DNA of 64,000 nt from Branchinecta lynchi (GCA_023053575.1 JAKZAP010000003.1:31254228-31318227); one strand, 5' to 3'; shown: positions 35,273 through 46,510, numbered from the stretch's first letter. Notes: generated from the letters alone by a model not told the origin. Program-made: numbers and translations.

Positions 35273-35518
35273 TTAAATGAAGATAGCCTCCATGAGACCA
35301 CTTTGCTTTTCATCTGCTTTTTTCCTCTTTTTCTGAAGGGCAGAAAGGTCTGCAACACTTTCACTCACTTTGCTCTCCGAAAGCTCAATGAGAGTTTTTG
35401 CAGATTCAGTTCCTACAGGATCATTTTTCTTCTGAGCTTCAACAAGCCTCCTTTTTCCAGTACACAGTACATCTTGGGCAACCCAGCGTTGCCATAACTG
35501 ATGGAAACCAAAATTCAC
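35273..35518 (-). CDS. Unassigned 81-codon ORF, possible gene fragment
   Basis: Minus-strand frame MNFGFHQLWQRWVAQDVL... ending LQKKRKKADEKQSGLMEAIFI. Residue composition (alternating charged and small residues, KKRKK patch) looks more like real protein than most intronic frames here. I recognise no family and see no convincing splice context. It could be an exon of another gene, an ORF1-type retrotransposon piece or chance. Confidence 0.2.
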   Translation of the reverse strand: MNFGFHQLWQRWVAQDVLCTGKRRLVEAQKKNDPVGTESAKTLIELSESKVSESVADLSALQKKRKKADEKQSGLMEAIFI

Positions 35519-35560
35519 AAGGGAAATATACAGGCGAAAAAGAAAATTATTTTTGCAGAA

Positions 35561-36321
35561 ATATTAATTACTTTGACCTTTGCCCAGTTTTGGCAGAATT
35601 AACTTTGAAATTTACGAAAAAAATCAGCAAAAGCTGATTTATATATAGGAGAATATAGGGTTTTTGACTCAATGTAGTATATTATAGGTCAAGTTTTAAA
35701 ATAGAGGATATATAGGTCTCACTCCCACCCCTGGGCTCAGGGTCACCTGGACCCAGATTGTCCAGTGGCTTAAATTCGTAAGTCATTAGGACGATGAAAT
35801 TTCGTGCACTTGCACATCCTCGGATCTGGAAATACTTTTTGGAGTTATACCCCCCACCCCATGCATGGGCAAATGGGCCGAGACTGCCGAGTGAATTAAG
35901 TTCGTGACTAGGACGATGAAACTTTATGTAGCTTGCTAATATTAATTACTTTGACCTTTGCCCAGTTTTGGCAGAATTAACTTTGAAATTTACGAAAAAA
36001 ATCAGCAAAAGCTGATATATATAGGAGAATATAGGGTTTTTTGACTCAATGTAGTATATTATAGGTCAAGTTTTAAAGTAGAGGATATATATGTCTCACT
36101 CCCACCCCTGGGCTCAGGGTCACCTGGACCCGGATTGTCCAGTGGCTTAAATTCGTAAGTCATTAGGATGATGAAATTTCGTGCACTTGCACATCCTCGG
36201 ATCTGGAAATACTTTTTGGAGTTATACCCCCCCCCCCCCCACCCCATGCATGGGCAAATGGGCCGAGACTGCCGAGTGAATTAAGTTCGTGACTAGGACG
36301 ATGAAACTTTATGTAGCTTGC
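35561..36321 (+). repeat. 378-bp tandem duplication, two near-identical copies
   Basis: Copies 35561-35938 and 35939-36321 both start ATATTAATTACTTTGACC and end ATGTAGCTTGCT. They differ at only a few positions and in the length of a C-run (7 C then CA near 35850, 13 C near 36228). Each holds two GGA(C/T)GATGAAA phrases like those of GR units. Confidence 0.9.
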
Positions 36322-36735
36322 TTAGCTATCATATGTTGCGGAAACATCTTGAGGTTGTACCTTCCCCGTCCTTCTGGTTCAGTAAGAGGTTCAGTAGTAA
36401 CTTGGCGTACATTGACCAGGAACTAGAATTTCATAACTTATAACGGTTTGGTGTAGCACATGAATTGATGTAGTTGATTAATATCATATGATATGATAGT
36501 ATAGTTATTACTCTTTGCCCAGGGGCCATGGAAATACAAAGAAAGACCTACAAAATAATTAGAAGTATCACTTAAAACTACAAAAAAAAATTCTCTGTGA
36601 GTCAGAGACAACTTGAGGAATCTACCCACCTTCTCTATAGTGATGAAACAGTTACTCTTCAACATTTGCTCCATCCCCTTCTGATCACACTCATGGTACT
36701 CCTAGTATTTCTCTCCTTAAATCATTCAGTTCCCT
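36322..36735. other. Region without a recognised gene
   Basis: AT-rich and may include the 3' untranslated part of the minus-strand retrotransposon fragment that follows. Nothing else supported. Confidence 0.3.
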
Positions 36736-36986
36736 TCATTCACACATAATATGTCGCACACATTCATTCATATCTCCACACATCGGGCAGAAGTAAGGAC
36801 CAATTCTCCCAACCGGCCTACCCGTGTACATCCTCCTATCTCCCAGAGGTAAAATATCAGCTCGCATACTAATTAGTAATTTCAGTTCCTCTCTATCTAA
36901 ACGCACTTTAAAATAACACACATTCACCCTATGTCTCTTAATATTTAATATTTCAGCGGAACATAGTTTGCTGAAAATTCGAAAGC
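36736..36986 (-). pseudogene. Non-LTR retrotransposon fragment, C-terminal Cys-His motif
   Basis: Minus-strand frame with KVRLDREELKLLISMRADIL, PVGRIGPYFCPMCGDMNECV and RHIMCE. The C-x2-C...H-x3-C arrangement near the end of a LINE ORF2, just after an L-R-x-D segment, is the usual terminal zinc-knuckle of such proteins. The first 32 residues of the open frame come from the adjoining family A MITE (36987-37358), so that part is not retrotransposon sequence. Confidence 0.6.
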
Positions 36987-37358
36987 TTAAAGGACCTGTC
37001 TTACCTATAATACTAACGCAACCTACTTCCATAATCACTCCATATATTTCTAAACCCGAAGACCCCAATTTCATACGGTACATTTTAACCCCTCTAACAA
37101 AACCACGCTGATTTTCTCACATGCCGTGTTTTGCTACCTTCGATGTGTATAACGCTGTCGACGGTTGTCTGCGAGAATTTTTTCCATTAGAAAGACGGTT
37201 ATGTAAATTGCTTCTAGTGTTTGAAGTCAACGGGTCAGGAAAAAGGACTAAAACAGCCAAAACCGTGGGTATTTGTTGAAAGCATAGCTAGTTTTAAAGT
37301 ATTCAAACATTTTAAAATACTGTAAATTGAAGAGTAAATAATGCGAGGGGTCCTTTAA
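36987..37358 (-). mobile_element. TTAA MITE, family A, complete copy
   Basis: 372 bp from TTAAAGGACCTGTCTTACCT to GCGAGGGGTCCTTTAA, TTAA at both edges, ends inverted. Same family as 62256-62634 in the opposite direction. Interior has AAAACAGCCAAAACCGTGGG and CTGTCGACGGTTGTCTGC. No transposase. It has inserted next to or into the retrotransposon fragment at 36736-36986. Confidence 0.88.
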
Positions 37359-39350
37359 GATGTGTTTCTGTTGGTACGGCAAACCTTGAAACCATTTGCA
37401 TATTGTTGGCCACTAATTGATTGAGCTGCTCATAACTTTCTTTCCCTTTATCCGAAAAAAAAAAGGCGAGTGGTTATGCACTGGCGACGTGTCAATCGAT
37501 CTTGCTGTCCTTAATTTTGACAGCTGTAGCACATGAATCGATGTAGGTGATTAATATCATATTTATACAAGGATATCATTTGCTGGAAACTGGAATGCTT
37601 AAAGGACCTGTCTTACCTAAAATACTAACTTGGGGCTAAATATCCGACAAAAAAGGCGAGGGGTTACGCTCCAGCAACGGGTCATTGGGCGACTTTTTCG
37701 CTTAAGAAATCGATCTTGCTGCCCCTATAACGCGGAAAAGCCAGCAATCGATGGAGACGAAGAGGAAAAAATCGAGCAGCAAAACTTAACGGGTGTCTTT
37801 AGTACTTTAAGAGTAGCCTAGACTTCATGGTGTCATTAGCAACAATACTTCCAAAACTTAAAGCACAATGGACACTTCTAATGCTTTATTTTGCATTAAA
37901 TGCTTCACAAATAAACATTTCCGAATTCCTTTAGAAAGCGCTACGAAAATCGGCCGTTTTCTCGTTTTCCCTTGTCTTAACCTCTCAGGCATTTCGGCAA
38001 TCCAAATCTTAGGAGCTGGGATATCGAGGCAGGAAATTCAAAAACTCCCAGCAACGCTTTATAGAAAAGGATATATTTGAGATGTCACCAATAAGTCATG
38101 CAGTTTACCTGATTGTTCTAGTGTGTCATCAGAAGTTCCACGTATTAAGTGCCTATTAAAAGTTTTTCTTTGTGGAATAGTGTTGTGAAGCTTGATTAAC
38201 TTGCTTTAAAAAATGTACCAGAATATGTAATAAGTTTATAAAAAATAGTATAGCTACAAAAGTCGTTCAAAAACAAATAGCCTATTCAAATCTGAATTGG
38301 ACAAGCTGATTTATGCACAAAATAAAGATCTACTAAGTGTAATAAGAAACATCACTTTTATCTTTGTCCAAGCTAGTAAACTGAGCATATACTGGCCCAA
38401 AATATTACGCTTTAAAATACCACAGAGAGGAAACTGTTGAAAAAGCTGCTGAGCTAGCGGTAAGCATTCTTCCTAGGTTTTTACAGAGTGGGATTGGGGT
38501 AGTTTGATGTGCCCATTGAACTTTAAAGGGCTTGCGTAGGTAGTCAGTCGTTCAGAGCATTCATAGAACTCCATCCTTTCGGATTAATTTGCAATAAAAA
38601 TATGCTTAGCGTTGAGAACATTTCCTCCCCTTGGTGGTCATCGCAGATGGCTCTGAGAGTTTTGTGGCCCAGTTTTTTTCCATTCATCTGTATTTTTATC
38701 CTGTTCTTTCTCGGAAATGCTAGACTTTCTTCTCCGTCTACGAAATGAATGGTTAGTTTGGTTCTTTTGCGGAGAAATAAAAACCATTCTTTCTGGTACA
38801 TGTCAGGCTCTCCTTTCAGCTCGCGCGAAAATAACTGTCCTCCCTTGAGGAATGAGGTGTCTTCGAAAAATAAATCCGCGTGGTGGAGTCCATACCAAAC
38901 CTACTAAAAGCAGTAGGGACAGAAATTGTTCAATTCAATTCAGTTTCAGTTTATTTTCAAAATTCCTTCACGGGCAAGCCGAACATTGGATTTTTCGTCA
39001 TAAATATGAGAACATGAACATCTTTGTCATAATTTTGTCATAAATAATCAACTTATATGCAATTCGATTCACTGTAAGTGATCATTCACAATTACACTTA
39101 TATCAGAACTAAATATCAAATAACTGTAACATAAACAAGAGTTACGACGAATTATGCATTTCGACTGAACGTCGTCACATTAGACGTATATCAGAACTAG
39201 GACTCAAACAATTATAAAATAAGCAAGAATTACGATGAATTATACAACAATTACGATGAGTTATACATTTTGTCGAATGACGGTACGAAGCTTTTGGTTT
39301 AGGCTTTACCGTTATTCGTTTAGGCTTTACCCTAGGTTCACACAGACGTT
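37359..39350. other. Intronic region without a recognised gene
   Basis: Contains one end of a family A MITE (TTAAAGGACCTGTCTTACCT at 37589) that is not continued, and a minus-strand retrotransposon tail at about 38925-38970 (AATAAACTGAAACTGAATTG on the minus strand). The rest is unassigned. Confidence 0.4.
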
Positions 39351-39857
39351 CACACTGAGGCGATATCAGCCATCGCCAAGATTTTCGTCGCCAAAATCAG
39401 CGATTTCTGTTGCTTCGACAGGCGATTTTCAGTGCTGGGAAAATTCAACCTTAATCGGGCGACAGTACGATTTTATGCACGCAACAGCAACATGGACGAC
39501 CCTTTTGATGATTCACTTTTAGAAGACTTAATTATTTGTTATTATTTTAATTATTTTAATGGTTATTTTTAATTATTTCCCCTTTAAATTCTGTTGCCGA
39601 CGAAAATTTAGTGTGAAAATCCAGGGGATAAAAATTTTCTGTCGCTGCGAAAAATCTCCTTCGTCGCCGCGATTTGCTCTGAATTTTCGTCGGCAACAGA
39701 ATTTAACGCGAAGTGTTGCTGTTGCGTGCATAAAATCGCACTGTCGCCCGATTAGAGTTGAATTCTCCCAACATTGAAAATCGCCTGACGAAGCAACAGA
39801 AATTGGCGATTTTGGCGACGAAATCTCGGCGGTGACCGATATCGCCTCTGTGTGACA
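39351..39857. mobile_element. Doubly nested foldback element
   Basis: Outer arms of about 140 bp: 39351-39490 (CACACTGAGGCGATATC, TTCTGTTGCTTCG, ATTTTATGCACGCAACAGCA) and the inverse at 39717-39857, about 85% alike by eye. Inner perfect 23-bp arms: AAATTCTGTTGCCGACGAAA at 39586 and its complement ending 39704. No transposase frame. Target duplication not resolved. The open frames here are palindrome by-products. Confidence 0.75.
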
Positions 39858-40329
39858 AAAGTTGGGTGCACAGAGAACGCAATTTTTTCCGCTTAGGATT
39901 TGGTTTTTGAGAAAACAGATGTTGATGCTGAAATTCCATAAGGGGGTAACTTTTCAGAAGAGCAAAAAAAAACGTTGTCTTTGCGCCGTTGCCCCGTTAT
40001 GCAATAATACGGTTTTCAGAAAAGGGATTTAACCCCTATTGATGACCACTTAGACATATAAGATGTTATGAGAAAAAGAAGACGACCAAAAAGGCGACTT
40101 CAAATATGCCCGAATGTCCCGAAATTTTGTTGGATAGTTGGAAAATTAGTAATTGTTTATTCTTAACTCCTTATGGAATTTCATTTTCGATGTCATCAGT
40201 AAAACTTGGAGTTAGCCAGAATTTGTGACACCAGGTTATCATCAACGTTTTACCAGTCATTACCTACGCATACCGGTCAACCACAAGACCCTGATTTTTG
40301 TATACCCTACGCCATACGCTGGTATATGT

Positions 40330-40379
40330 AGCATTTGGCATAGCCTATGCCTAATACTAGATACCCTATGCCAAATGCT
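40330..40379. repeat. Short inverted repeat
   Basis: AGCATTTGGCATAG at 40330-40343 is perfectly inverted as CTATGCCAAATGCT at 40366-40379. Diverged relatives (CAGCATTTGTCATAGCCTAT near 40499, GGTATGCCAAACTCTAGATA near 40534) form a second, weaker pair 170 bp on. Confidence 0.7.
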
Positions 40380-41347
40380 GGATATCTGTTGGTACCCTAA
40401 CCCTGACCTACCCCACTACAGGGTGAATTCTGATTGGTTGATTTCCGAGCTTCACTCAAATCATCAATATTTTACTGGGTCCCAGTGGTCCCACTATCCA
40501 GCATTTGTCATAGCCTATCCAGCGTTAGCAAACGGTATGCCAAACTCTAGATATACCCGGCATTTGTCAGTTAGAGTTAAGCTTCAACTATAGTAGAAGT
40601 ACGTTTATGTGCACAGCTATTAAAATGTGAACCGAGTTACGGTCCAAAATACATTTGCAGGTGTTTCCAGAGGCCCTAATTATCTACTTTGGCAACTGGT
40701 AGTTAGCTTTAGTTATACTAAGTGCTTGAAAATGGCAAAATCAAAAGTCAATAAACGTTCACATATCTTCTTGTTGTTTGTGTTGTTTAATGGAGCTTCC
40801 AGAATTTCTTCTCTATGCTCTAGAAACCTTATTCTTGGCTTTGTCTCCATCCTGGAAATGCCAAATTCTTGATTAATTTACCCTGACCCCCTCACGGTCA
40901 CACAACCATGCTTCGTCACAATAACTAACCTACTACATAGAAATACTACACATAAACAGTCAATTGATCTAATACCCTGTCATACTTTAATATCAATTTC
41001 AATATAAAACTAAAACAACACTGTTAATAGTCAAAAACTTTCAAAAAATGTATCAAACCAAAAACAACAAGGTTCACATTTCTTCTTTTTCTTCTGAAAC
41101 AAATAGCTTCGGTCGCTATTTCGAAAACTAAAATCCTGAATACCCATGGTTGAAAAATCCTTCTTAATGAGATCATTTTGTTTTAAACAGGTTGAAAAAG
41201 CCAGCTCGGGGCTCACAGGGGGGGGGGGGGCTCACAGCTGGTGCTAAGGAGTGGGGAACCCCTCGCAAATATCGTGACAGATAAACTAAATTTCCCGTTG
41301 CATCCGAGGGGTTGCTCACTCCCCAAACCCGTCTACACCGGGTGCCG

Positions 41348-41520
41348 GTGCCGGAAGGTACCATCCAATTTAAGAGTCGCTGTTTAAAAATCACAAAGTT
41401 TAATAAAAGTGCATTGCTGCCGGGAAGTGCCGGAAGGTACCATCCAATTTAATAGTCGTTGTTTAAAAATCACAAAGTTTAATAAAAGTGCATTGCTGCA
41501 TTGCTGCCGGGAGGTGCCGG
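41348..41520 (+). repeat. About 79-bp tandem duplication
   Basis: GTGCCGGAAGGTACCATCCA and AAATCACAAAGTTTAATAAA occur twice in order (41348 and 41427), and a third GTGCCGG is at 41514. The minus-strand open frames in 41384-41729 that share the string FIKLCDF are explained by this duplication. Confidence 0.8.
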
Positions 41521-42194
41521 GAATGAGTGTACACCGGGTGCCGGAGAGTGAGTAATCCCTCGGTTGCATCTGTGTTGCGATGTGAAATGTGAACATTCAG
41601 GCGATTCTGCTGATGTCGGAAATGGAAAGACAAAATCGTGTCGCAAATAACGCAGCAGTGTATACCAGGGGCTACGGGCTGCTTTGACAGCTGTATGTCC
41701 GCTGTCTCCGACTGGCAACTGGTATCCAACTAGGGACTCAGGAATTTTTTTGTTGGGAAATCTCCAGACTGGGTAACTAATCTTCGTTACTAATACGGAG
41801 GTGGTAAACCGGAACGATTGTCCGGAATTGGATCAGAGGAGGAAAGAAAAAGTAATGAAAACAGTTTAGGCGCACGTGTTGTAAAGATTTGGATGAGCGA
41901 TAGAATCATAGAATAACCATGAACGAACGTTTTATGAAAACATACGAATAATCAGTTTAGTATCACCATAAGTAGCATATCTTTTAGACCTGTCATTGTA
42001 TTAGATTGGACATTTTTTGACTGGAAATTTTCCCAGTAACGGAAATGCGAAGCTGCGGATTTATGGCTCACAGGAGATAGGAGATAGATTTTTAGGATGT
42101 ATCATTAAAAAAGTACTCATTTATCGACATTCAGAGATGTACCAATTTGAGAAAACGATCATGCGAAAGTTTGAAACCATTCGAGAAATTAAGT

Positions 42195-42838
42195 AAGTAA
42201 GAAATGTATTTATTAGCCGCCATTTAGAAAAAGCGGAGTAGAAAATAAATAGAACACATAAAGACACAGAAAAATACACTAATTTTCAATGTGTGGCCAG
42301 GAAGCAGTGGAGAACGTGGTGCACTGGTCGGTTGTCAATGATTTCTGATAGCGACGAAGAAATATCCAAAAAGGTAACAAGTTTGAACTTCTCCATCAGT
42401 ATCTGGTTTTTGACAGAGTTTCGATAAGTGGAGCAGGTGCTTTGCATATTTGAAATAACAAGATCTCATATTTTTTAATCTCCTTCTTTCGCAAAATACC
42501 AAAACCAAATAGTATAGAAGGAGCGCAGAAGGTGCTATACAATTTTCTCAAAGCTTTACGATTATAGCGCCCAACAAACTTCTTGAACAACCGAAGAACA
42601 AAATTTTGACAACGAAGATTTGAATGTTATGCCAAGCCATCGTAGAGAGAGAGTTGTTGACGACGGACGATCCAAGAGAGATAGAAGCTTTGGATTTATT
42701 CAATCGATTTGCCGATGGGTTGAAATGCAGGTACTCACGTTTTGAGAGGTTAACTTCCAAGGCCGATTTTGAGAGGTTCCGACGACAGCTTACTGACATT
42801 TTGGTCAGCGAGGATTGGCTACGGCTTACCAAGAGCAA
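42195..42838 (-). pseudogene. Non-LTR retrotransposon fragment, reverse-transcriptase thumb region to 3' end
   Basis: Minus strand, two frames joined by a frameshift near 42590. 42838-42548 has SALEVNLSKREYLHFNPSAN and ISLGSSVV, the residues that follow the RT palm. 42590-42396 has NRKALRKLYSTFCAPSILFG, the usual segment before the C-terminus. The 3' end at about 42195 reads AATAAATACATTTCTTACTT on the minus strand. 5'-truncated. The plus-strand frame 42624-42851 is its shadow. Confidence 0.65.
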
Positions 42839-43421
42839 GTCGTTCGCTTAGGCTATGTTGCTGAAGGCGTGGTCTTCAAAAAAAGAAAGAATGAGCTTGG
42901 GTCTTGAACTAAGCAACTCATAAGAAATATCGGGAGTAAAAAAAAAATACCTGTTCGTTTCGTATGTCCCTAATGTCCACGCTAAGGCGCAAGAAGAGAT
43001 TTTCGTTCGACTCCCCTAATACCCATATAGGTTAGCGAGCATGTCACTTATGCAACAAGCCGTTCTTCTGGTCTGAGCGTTGCACATGCTAACTCTCTAA
43101 AAATTTTCAGATATTAAATATTATTTTGATTTTATTTTAAACAACTAACTTTCAGTAAATAAATTGATAAACAAATAAATGAATAAACAAAATTCCAGTA
43201 TCGTAGTCAAATAAATAACCCTTTCTTCCTAACTCACATTAGCTTAAACCAAAAACAAACAAACACAAATTATACAAAAAATCCTTTGCGCCATACCCAA
43301 ACTAACCAACCTTACCACCAACCTTCCCAGTTATAAGTTGACTGAGGAGGGCCCTTATCAAGAAAGAACAAAATATCGCTTCAGTAAATTAAGCTGACGT
43401 ATCTGTTCAGCGCAGTCAACT

Positions 43422-43811
43422 ATGATTCGCAGTCAGCTAGCAGAAGGAATATTTATTCAGTTCTTCTTCCTAAAAATTTCATCCCCCAAAGTAATCTCCA
43501 CCCATTTTCCCTTTCAGTCATGCTGCGTGTTAAAAGGCTTTGTCTTCAAGAATAAGCTTGGCTTTTATTTTTCCGCAAGCCGCCTGGGAAATTCGTCTTA
43601 TATCTACAGGAGAGGATCTTATAGGATACGCCGGGTAAAGAAAGGTTACATTTCTTCCGATTTTTTCATTTCTGTCGAAAACGATTTTGCTTCGAAACAT
43701 ATTGGTGGGTCTGACATTGTGGGAACTACTTTCAAAGGTTGTATCTTTGTTTCAGCGGTGGAATTCTCACCAAGAACTAATGATTATGAAGAGTTTCAAT
43801 TTTTAATTTAA
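43422..43811 (+). CDS. Unassigned 129-codon ORF in the claspin intron
   Basis: Longest intronic frame not explained by a repeat (MIRSQLAEGIFIQFFFLK...). Has a basic patch YIYRRGSYRIRRVKKGY in the middle. No motif recognised, AT-rich context, and no visible splice or polyadenylation logic. Probably chance or a decayed gene. Confidence 0.15.
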   Translation: MIRSQLAEGIFIQFFFLKISSPKVISTHFPFQSCCVLKGFVFKNKLGFYFSASRLGNSSYIYRRGSYRIRRVKKGYISSDFFISVENDFASKHIGGSDIVGTTFKGCIFVSAVEFSPRTNDYEEFQFLI

Positions 43812-44189
43812 TTTTAATTTTAAAATAAATGCGGAACAACATTTCATGCGCGACCAAATTAATTGGCACTTGCAATTAATCTACAACTAAAGCATATATA
43901 CAATTGTCATAAAGTAAATACAGTAATTCAAGTAAGGTTGTTATGGTACAAGGTAAACCGAGGCACAAAACTATTACGGTACCTTTCGGTTTTACAAGCG
44001 ACAGGTGACCTCTGTCTGAGGGCCCTGTGTAGAATAGAACCCGCGATAGGAATAGGAGTTCGTATGCACTGAGCGGGTGCTTATACCCAAGACCCTATAT
44101 CTGTTTTGCGCAGCGCCACATACCTAGTGTACTGAACGTTGCAGTAACGTTCGGGCGCATAAGTTTTGGCAGTGATAGAGCTAACCTCG

Positions 44190-44640
44190 AGTCTGGAAGA
44201 TTATGATTGGAACAAGAATAAATTGTGAACAGGAAGAAGCGGATATTCTACACATAGCAGTCTTAATAGTACAATAATTTATCGATCTCACCACTGAGCT
44301 CCGACTTTGGTCTTCCCAAATTTTCAAAGTTTGGAGATTTATTTTCAAAATTAGTTGCGTTTTTGCAGATACCATGGTTTATGTTACCGAGATAACTGGA
44401 TCTGCAATGTTTGTAGTTACCGTGGTGTATGATATCACGGTTGCTATGCAAACACGACAATTGTCGAAATTGCGCTTTTCGAAGTCATCCCTAAAGAAAA
44501 ACTGATTTACAGTTACATCGCTGAGTTCCAAACTTCTTTCTCACAAATTTTCGAAATTCCTAGTCTCTATCATTAGTAATGATGAAAGTGAGATGAATTT
44601 TTCAGATACCATGATCAGTTACCGCGGTCGAACCCCCCCC
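44190..44640 (+). repeat. Dispersed repeat with TACCATGGT/TACCGTGGT motifs, copy 1
   Basis: Contains repeated AGATACCATG, GTTACCGTGGT and TTTTTGCAGATACC, then GCGCTTTTCGAAGTCATCCC and GATGAAAGTGAGATGA. The same strings occur in inverse order at 56236-56660. Ends not defined. Confidence 0.6.
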
Positions 44641-44718
44641 CCCCCCGAAACATGCAAAAATAATCATTTTTATAGGATTTTCCCTCTGATCTATGTCTTT
44701 GTTGTACTTTTTTGTCCG

Positions 44719-44719
<1 letters not shown>

Positions 44720-44757
<38 letters not shown>
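44720..44757 (+). repeat. Uninterrupted run of 38 C
   Basis: Longest homopolymer in the window. A second C-run (14 C) is 85 bp upstream at 44633-44646. The minus strand would be a G-tract able to form quadruplexes. Confidence 0.95.
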
Positions 44758-44758
<1 letters not shown>

Positions 44759-45248
44759 AAATAAATTCCTGGATACCGGCCTGTCAGATACCAATAGAGA
44801 TCATATACCGTTGTATCGGCAAAAACACAACTATTGTAAAACTCCGTCGAGGAAGAATCTCTTGGTATGTTTTGTTTCAACTTCTGGATTTATAATCGCC
44901 TACTTCGTCTTCCAACGAAGTTGCTAGGTGGTCTGGATTCTTGCGGAAAATGGGCTATTCATTCATTCTAATAAGTGGCTTTATCCATCTGTTCGTGTTG
45001 GAAGGCTGAATCCGTCTGTCTGCTTTGTATTACGGGTAAATGGTATGATCGCGCTTTGATGAAAACCGAAAATTACGGAAATATCGATTAATCTTATAAG
45101 GTAGTGTATATACATAATGAACCTGTTTGTGTGACACTATTCAGTAAGTTTTGACTAGCACTGATACTCCGTCATAACCCACCAAGGTATCACCTAATGG
45201 ATCTTGCTATGTGTTTGGTTAAAGCAGGATTATGAATACAAAACCATG

Positions 45249-45980
45249 CTTACGGGATCTGTTGAAGACTGGAAATCTACAAGACTCGTTATAGTCTAGA
45301 TGGAAAAGTCCATTTATTAATTCCCTTTTGGGATCCCATCGGAACCTTTTGTCTTTTTTTATCAGTGGTACTAATAAAAAAAAAAAAACCTAGTAGAGTA
45401 AATTTAATTATTCCTTTGGGCACAATCAGCGCTTCATTTCTTCTCTTTCTTACAGTGTTGTCAAGAAAGAAGTTGGAAAAAATTATGGATAAAAAAAAAG
45501 ATGCTTACCGGATCTGGTGAACTCTGGACATCTAGTAGACCCGTTATTCTAGATGGAAAAGTCCGTTAACTAATTCCCTTTTGGGATCCCATTGGAACCT
45601 TTTTTTTTTTTTTTTAGTTGTACTAATAAAAACAAAACGTAGTAGAATAAATTTAATTATTCCTTTTGGCACAATCAGCGCTTCATTTCTTCTCTTTCTT
45701 ACAGTGTTGTCAAGAAAGAAGTTGGAAAAAATTATGGATAAAAAAAAAAGATGCTTACCGGATCTGGTGAACTCTGGACATCTAGTAGACCCGTTATTCT
45801 AGATGGAAAAGTCCGTTAATTAATTCCCTTTTGGGATCCCATTGGAACCTTTTGTCTTTTTTTTCAGTGGTACTAATAAAAACAAAACGCAGTAGAGTAA
45901 TTTTAATTATTCCTTTGGGCACAATCAGCGCTTCATTTCTTCTCTTTCTTACAGTGTTGTCAAGAAAGAAGTTGGCCCAG
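45249..45980 (+). repeat. CLSPN: Triplicated intron end: 250-bp tandem repeat carrying the splice acceptor
   Basis: Three head-to-tail copies with acceptor-like TTCTCTTTCTTACAG before 45456, 45705 and 45955 (spacing 249 and 250). Each is followed by TGTTGTCAAGAAAGAAGTTG, the first 20 nt of the exon. In copies 1 and 2 the exon text then breaks into AAAAAATTATGGATAAAAAA. Each unit also has TTTTGGGATCCCAT and GAACCTTTTGTC, an inverse fragment of the DG element's left end. Confidence 0.95.
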
Positions 45981-46160
45981 ATGGTAAAGAAACTCTCACT
46001 CATGACGTCATTACATTCAAACCAGACACGACGAAGGAGAAGAGAGCGAACTTGCGGGATTTGAAGGAAACACTGATGAAGCAACTCGATGCTAAACGAG
46101 TGATTGAGATGAAGAAATTAACGGAAGAAAGGATGAAGAATGGAGAAGAGATGAACAAGG
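45955..46160 (+). CDS. CLSPN: Claspin, central exon
   Basis: 206-nt exon. The first base completes the codon split at 24070. It reads VVKKEVGPDGKETLTHDVIT then KEKRANLRDLKETLMKQLDA and KKLTEERMKNGEEMNK. This corresponds to the human claspin stretch with IVKDMGTDGKEELKADVV and the following basic helix. Acceptor TTCTTACAG, donor AAGG|GTAAGC at 46161, ending in phase 1. The basic helical part of claspin lies in the region implicated in fork-DNA binding (family knowledge). Two decoy acceptors lie just upstream. Confidence 0.93.
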
Positions 46161-46221
46161 GTAAGCCTCGCTTGAGCGGGGGTGATTGAGGAAAACCCTC
46201 TTGATTCCTGCCCCCACCCCT

Positions 46222-46332
46222 TTAAAGGACACCTGAACAATGAAACCATACTTGAACACACCATGGAGAATGCATTTACAGACATGGCCACGTAGAGCAT
46301 TTTCTCCTGAGCGTGACGTTTTCAAAATAGGG
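46222..46332 (+). mobile_element. TTAA MITE, family B, truncated copy
   Basis: TTAAAGGACACCTGAACAAT with CACACCATGGAGAATGCAT and GAGCGTGACGTTTTC, matching the end of 3073-3495 in inverse orientation. It stops where the DG fragment begins. Confidence 0.75.
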
Positions 46333-46339
46333 ATGTCTC

Positions 46340-46510
46340 TAAAAAGTAGAGCCACATAGCCCATCTACGACTTGATCTTACCCTTGACCCAAAGAATCCT
46401 CACGCCAAGTTTCATCAAAATATCTCATTCCCTTCGAGATTTATCGTGCTGACAGACGGACGGACAACTTTTACGTATCCCTCCACTTACGTTTTGGGAT
46501 CCCAAAACAG
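46340..46510 (+). mobile_element. DG element, right-end fragment
   Basis: AGAGCCACATAGCCCATCTA, CCAAGTTTCATCAAAATATC, CAGACGGACGGACAACTTTT and the terminal TTTTGGGATCCCAAAA (46494-46509). Only the last 170 bp of the family are present. Confidence 0.85.

Larger units (their letters stand above)
24071..45954 (+). other. CLSPN: Claspin intron, about 21.9 kb, repeat-filled
   Basis: GT at 24071 and AG at 45953-45954, with matching phase 2 on both sides. It contains about ten mobile-element copies listed separately. The first 800 bp include repeated GTAACTA/TAGTTAC palindromic text (24425-24530). No other host exon was recognised inside, on either strand. Confidence 0.8.

Noticed and set aside
44602..44927. 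Gly-rich and Pro-rich frames around the C-run
   Set aside because: Translation of a homopolymer.
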